Positions 5,707 to 7,723 of a stretch of 7,723 nt of DNA are shown in pieces. The notes below the pieces were generated by a model, which was given only the letters and a program-made list of their open reading frames with translations, ran no database searches and had not been told where the DNA came from. Both the position numbers and the translations under genes were made by a program. Numbering within the stretch: the stretch's first letter is position 1; every line of letters begins with the position of its first letter. This DNA is from JBFIHZ01 sp041601535 (lineage in GTDB: Bacteria > Pseudomonadota > Gammaproteobacteria > Xanthomonadales > SZUA-36): positions 1-7,723 of the forward strand of contig JBFIHZ010000188.1 of NCBI GenBank assembly GCA_041601535.1, given 5' to 3'.

Positions 5707-5724
5707 GTGTCACGACGTACACGC

Positions 5725-6705
5725 TCAGCGTGCAAACTGTATTTCGTTCATGCCGGGAATTGGGCGGTTGACGCAGGCCACCAGCACACGCGCCAACATC
5801 ACTTTCTGTGCAATCAGGCCGTTGCTCCCCAGCACCAGGGGCTGGCGCATGGCATACAATTCCTGCAGCAGGCGGTTGCGCCGCTTCTCGTAATAATCCC
5901 AGCCTTCCTGGTCATCGCCAAACACGGCCCAGAGGCTTTTCCAGTCCTGGTAGAAACCGCGCACCAGCTGCACAAAGCCCTGCACCAGGGCTTCAGGATT
6001 ATCCGTGTCTGAGGTCAGCAGGTCGCGTACCAGGTCCTCCGTCAGCAGTTCCATTTCAGACGGGTTCATCACGTCCAGCGTGTTGAACCGCTCGACTTGC
6101 AGCGGCGGCGTCACAGCCGCATCAAACGGGACCTGCCGTGGCGAGACCGCATCGCCACCGGCCTCCAGTGACTGCTGCACCATGCCCCAGAACACCGAGG
6201 ACCCCACCGTGTCGGCGACCAGGTGAACACGCAACCGGTCGGTGGCATTAACCACCCGGTGCATTTTCCAATTGTCGAACACCCAGGCTTCGCCAGCAGC
6301 CATATTTATGGCCTTGTCGTGGCAATGGAACGTAACTTCGGGAAACGTAATAATGGGCACGTGAATGCGCACACGGGTGTACCAATGATAATTGGCATCG
6401 CTGTGTTGCGGCACCTCGCTGCCACCAGCCAGGCCCATCAGCCGGGAACGGCCAAACACCACCTGAAAACTGGCCAACACCTGACGCAAATAGGGCGACT
6501 CGCTCAGCCAGCGTGTCTCCGCCATCGGACCGGCAAAAAAATCATTAGCCTCGCCATTTACCGAGATCAGCGGAACCGCCGAGTTGCCCTTGTAGCCGGT
6601 GGGATGCGCCTGCCAGGCTTCGGCTGGCAAGGCAGACACTTCTGCGGCCATGCGCTCAGCATCAAAAGCCAACGGCAACTGGATGAATTCGCGCGCTAGT
6701 TTCAT
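5725..6705 (-). CDS. Aspartyl/asparaginyl beta-hydroxylase domain protein (2-oxoglutarate, Fe(II) oxygenase)
   Basis: The 326-residue protein belongs to the Asp/Asn beta-hydroxylase-like oxygenases, which use iron, oxygen and 2-oxoglutarate to hydroxylate unactivated carbons. The facial metal triad is visible: QHSD (100-103, ligands His101 and Asp103) and HRVVNATDRLRVHLVAD (149-165, distal ligand His149), with Arg159 ten residues later placed like the 2-oxoglutarate-binding Arg of the human enzyme. Other family blocks are VPLISVNGEANDF (44-56), FGRSRLMGLAGGSEV (84-98), YTRVRIHVPIIT (109-120) and MAAGEAWVFDNW (135-146). The core ends near 175; about 150 residues of unassigned, mostly helical-looking sequence follow, rich in charged and aromatic residues. 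No signal or membrane segment is present, unlike animal AspH. The N-terminus from ATG 6705 matches relatives, though the ribosome-binding site is weak. It heads the pair with the sulfotransferase. The substrate may be a protein side chain, a peptide or a small molecule. Confidence 0.9.
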   Translation of the reverse strand: MKLAREFIQLPLAFDAERMAAEVSALPAEAWQAHPTGYKGNSAVPLISVNGEANDFFAGPMAETRWLSESPYLRQVLASFQVVFGRSRLMGLAGGSEVPQHSDANYHWYTRVRIHVPIITFPEVTFHCHDKAINMAAGEAWVFDNWKMHRVVNATDRLRVHLVADTVGSSVFWGMVQQSLEAGGDAVSPRQVPFDAAVTPPLQVERFNTLDVMNPSEMELLTEDLVRDLLTSDTDNPEALVQGFVQLVRGFYQDWKSLWAVFGDDQEGWDYYEKRRNRLLQELYAMRQPLVLGSNGLIAQKVMLARVLVACVNRPIPGMNEIQFAR

Positions 6706-6724
6706 TCACACATCTGGTTTTTCA

Positions 6725-6752
6725 GTGCACGGGCCGTGTCGGGCCCGTGCAC
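6725..6752. other. Strong hairpin between secF and the oxygenase gene
   Basis: GTGCACGGGCC (6725-6735) and GGCCCGTGCAC (6742-6752) form an 11-bp GC-rich stem with a six-base loop, 13 bp past the secF stop. In the direction of transcription (minus) it is followed by TGAAAAACC, so it lacks the U-tract of an intrinsic terminator. It could be a partial terminator, a pause site, or a 3'-end block that stabilises secDF mRNA while letting some transcription pass to the oxygenase gene. Confidence 0.6.
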
Positions 6753-6765
6753 CGGACTAACTGCA

Positions 6766-7707
6766 TCAGGGTTGGGAATCGAGCGCCGCACCCTCTTTTT
6801 CGACCTGCAGCAGATCGTACTTGCTGACGCCCAGGTATAACAATACACGGCTGGCAACGTAAATGGATGAGTAAGTACCCACCACCACACCCACGATAAG
6901 CGTATACGCGAAGGCGTGAATGATCTGTCCACCGAAAATGAACAAGGCCAGCAACACCAGCAGAGTGGTGATGGACATCATCAGGGTACGTGCCAGGGTC
7001 TGGTTGATGGAGGTATTGACCACATCGCGCGGTAAAGACTTCAGCATGCGAGGGAAATTCTCACGGATGCGGTCAAACAGCACAATCGTATCGTTCAGTG
7101 AGTAACCAATCACCGCCAGCAAGGCTGCCACCACGGTCAGGTCAAATTCAATCTGGAACAGGGACAACAAGCCAAGGCCGATCAATACGTCATGCACCAG
7201 GGCCGCCACCGCGCCCACCGAAAAACGCCACTGGAAGCGAAACATCACGTACAGGAAAATACCGATCAGTGCATAGATAACCGCGAGTATGCCCTGCTCG
7301 GTCAAATCTTCACCCACCTGCGGGCCAACGAACTCGACCCGGCGCATGGTAATGTCGCCATCCACACCAGACTGCAATGCGTGCAGCACTTCGGTGGAAA
7401 TATCCGCACTGCTTTCCTCTTCGCTGCGCGGCGGAATGCGCACCACGATATCGGTAGCCGTGCCAAATGTTTGCACTACCGCTTCGGGAATGCCGGCCGC
7501 ATTGAGGTTTTCGCGTACATCAGCTATGCGCGGAGCGGAAGGGTAGCTGACTTCGATCAAAGTGCCGCCGGTGAAGTCGAGTCCGAAATTCAGGCCGCGT
7601 ACTGTCAGCGAGACTATGCTGAGCACAATCAGGGTCAGCGAAAGGATCACTGCCGGTGTACCCAGGCTCATGAAATCGATATTGGTTTTACGCTGCAATA
7701 ATTTCAT
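6766..7707 (-). CDS. secF: Protein translocase subunit SecF
   Basis: SecF is the inner-membrane partner of SecD; the pair uses the proton gradient to help SecYEG complete export of proteins. The 313-residue length is normal (E. coli 323). Visible features are the first membrane segment (about 17-36), the hallmark GLNFGLDFTGGTLIEV (38-53), a periplasmic domain (about 54-135), and five further membrane segments at roughly 137-156, 162-183, 188-208, 243-260 and 264-287. The conserved LAVIGYSLNDTIVLFDRIRE (197-216) lies at the fourth segment and its following loop. Minus-strand GAGG lies a few bases before the ATG at 7707, and the last three bases of the window (TGA on minus) could be the stop of secD, which normally precedes secF. 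Downstream, 60 bp with a hairpin separate it from the oxygenase gene on the same strand. Confidence 0.97.
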   Translation of the reverse strand: MKLLQRKTNIDFMSLGTPAVILSLTLIVLSIVSLTVRGLNFGLDFTGGTLIEVSYPSAPRIADVRENLNAAGIPEAVVQTFGTATDIVVRIPPRSEEESSADISTEVLHALQSGVDGDITMRRVEFVGPQVGEDLTEQGILAVIYALIGIFLYVMFRFQWRFSVGAVAALVHDVLIGLGLLSLFQIEFDLTVVAALLAVIGYSLNDTIVLFDRIRENFPRMLKSLPRDVVNTSINQTLARTLMMSITTLLVLLALFIFGGQIIHAFAYTLIVGVVVGTYSSIYVASRVLLYLGVSKYDLLQVEKEGAALDSQP

Positions 7708-7723
7708 GACAGACCTCAGATCA

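Noticed and set aside
6702..6932. Minus-strand 76-residue frame overlapping the end of secF
   Set aside because: It reads secF in another frame, has no ribosome-binding site and shows no family features.
4032..7707. Mobile element or genomic island around the accessory genes
   Set aside because: No transposase, integrase, tRNA gene or flanking direct repeat is visible.

Overview
The window looks like chromosomal DNA of a gammaproteobacterium. The evidence is the protein sequences of TrmJ, SuhB and SecF and their order: from general knowledge, secD-secF, suhB and trmJ lie close together in Pseudomonas and relatives, and trmJ/suhB are divergent neighbours in E. coli. The DNA is moderately GC-rich. 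I cannot name a genus. A marine or environmental lineage is a guess based on the hydroxylase/sulfotransferase pair.

Layout, left to right. (1) 7-651 (+): a flavin-nucleotide-binding protein of the pyridoxamine-phosphate-oxidase-like family. (2) 652-756: a convergent junction with three small hairpins, the last a good terminator for the minus-strand gene to its right. (3) 757-1977 (-): a secreted protein of unknown function with a signal peptide, one N-terminal domain and two homologous C-terminal domains joined by a Gly/Gln linker. Its leader holds a candidate extended -10 promoter and an inverted repeat next to a clear ribosome-binding site. (4) 2167-2976 (-): the tRNA 2'-O-methyltransferase TrmJ. 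(5) 2989-3789 (+): SuhB, divergent from trmJ with only 12 bp between the two chosen start codons. (6) 3790-4031: AT-rich promoter and long leader for (7) 4032-4712 (+), an extremely Lys/Ala/Pro-rich histone H1-like protein with a 30-bp tandem repeat, followed by a textbook terminator. (8) 4828-5706 and 5725-6705 (-): a PAPS-dependent-type sulfotransferase and, just upstream, an aspartyl/asparaginyl beta-hydroxylase-family 2-oxoglutarate oxygenase, very probably cotranscribed. (9) 6766-7707 (-): SecF, whose partner SecD would be expected just beyond the right edge. No stretch longer than 300 bp lacks a gene; the longest gap is 242 bp.

How the genes fit together. TrmJ, SuhB and SecF are housekeeping: tRNA modification, inositol-phosphatase-fold/rRNA transcription factor, and protein export. 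The histone-like gene and the oxygenase-sulfotransferase pair sit between suhB and secF. The pair suggests a two-step modification, hydroxylation followed by sulfation of the new hydroxyl, on a substrate the sequence does not reveal. This is the most promising candidate for an undescribed system here, although each enzyme family is known.
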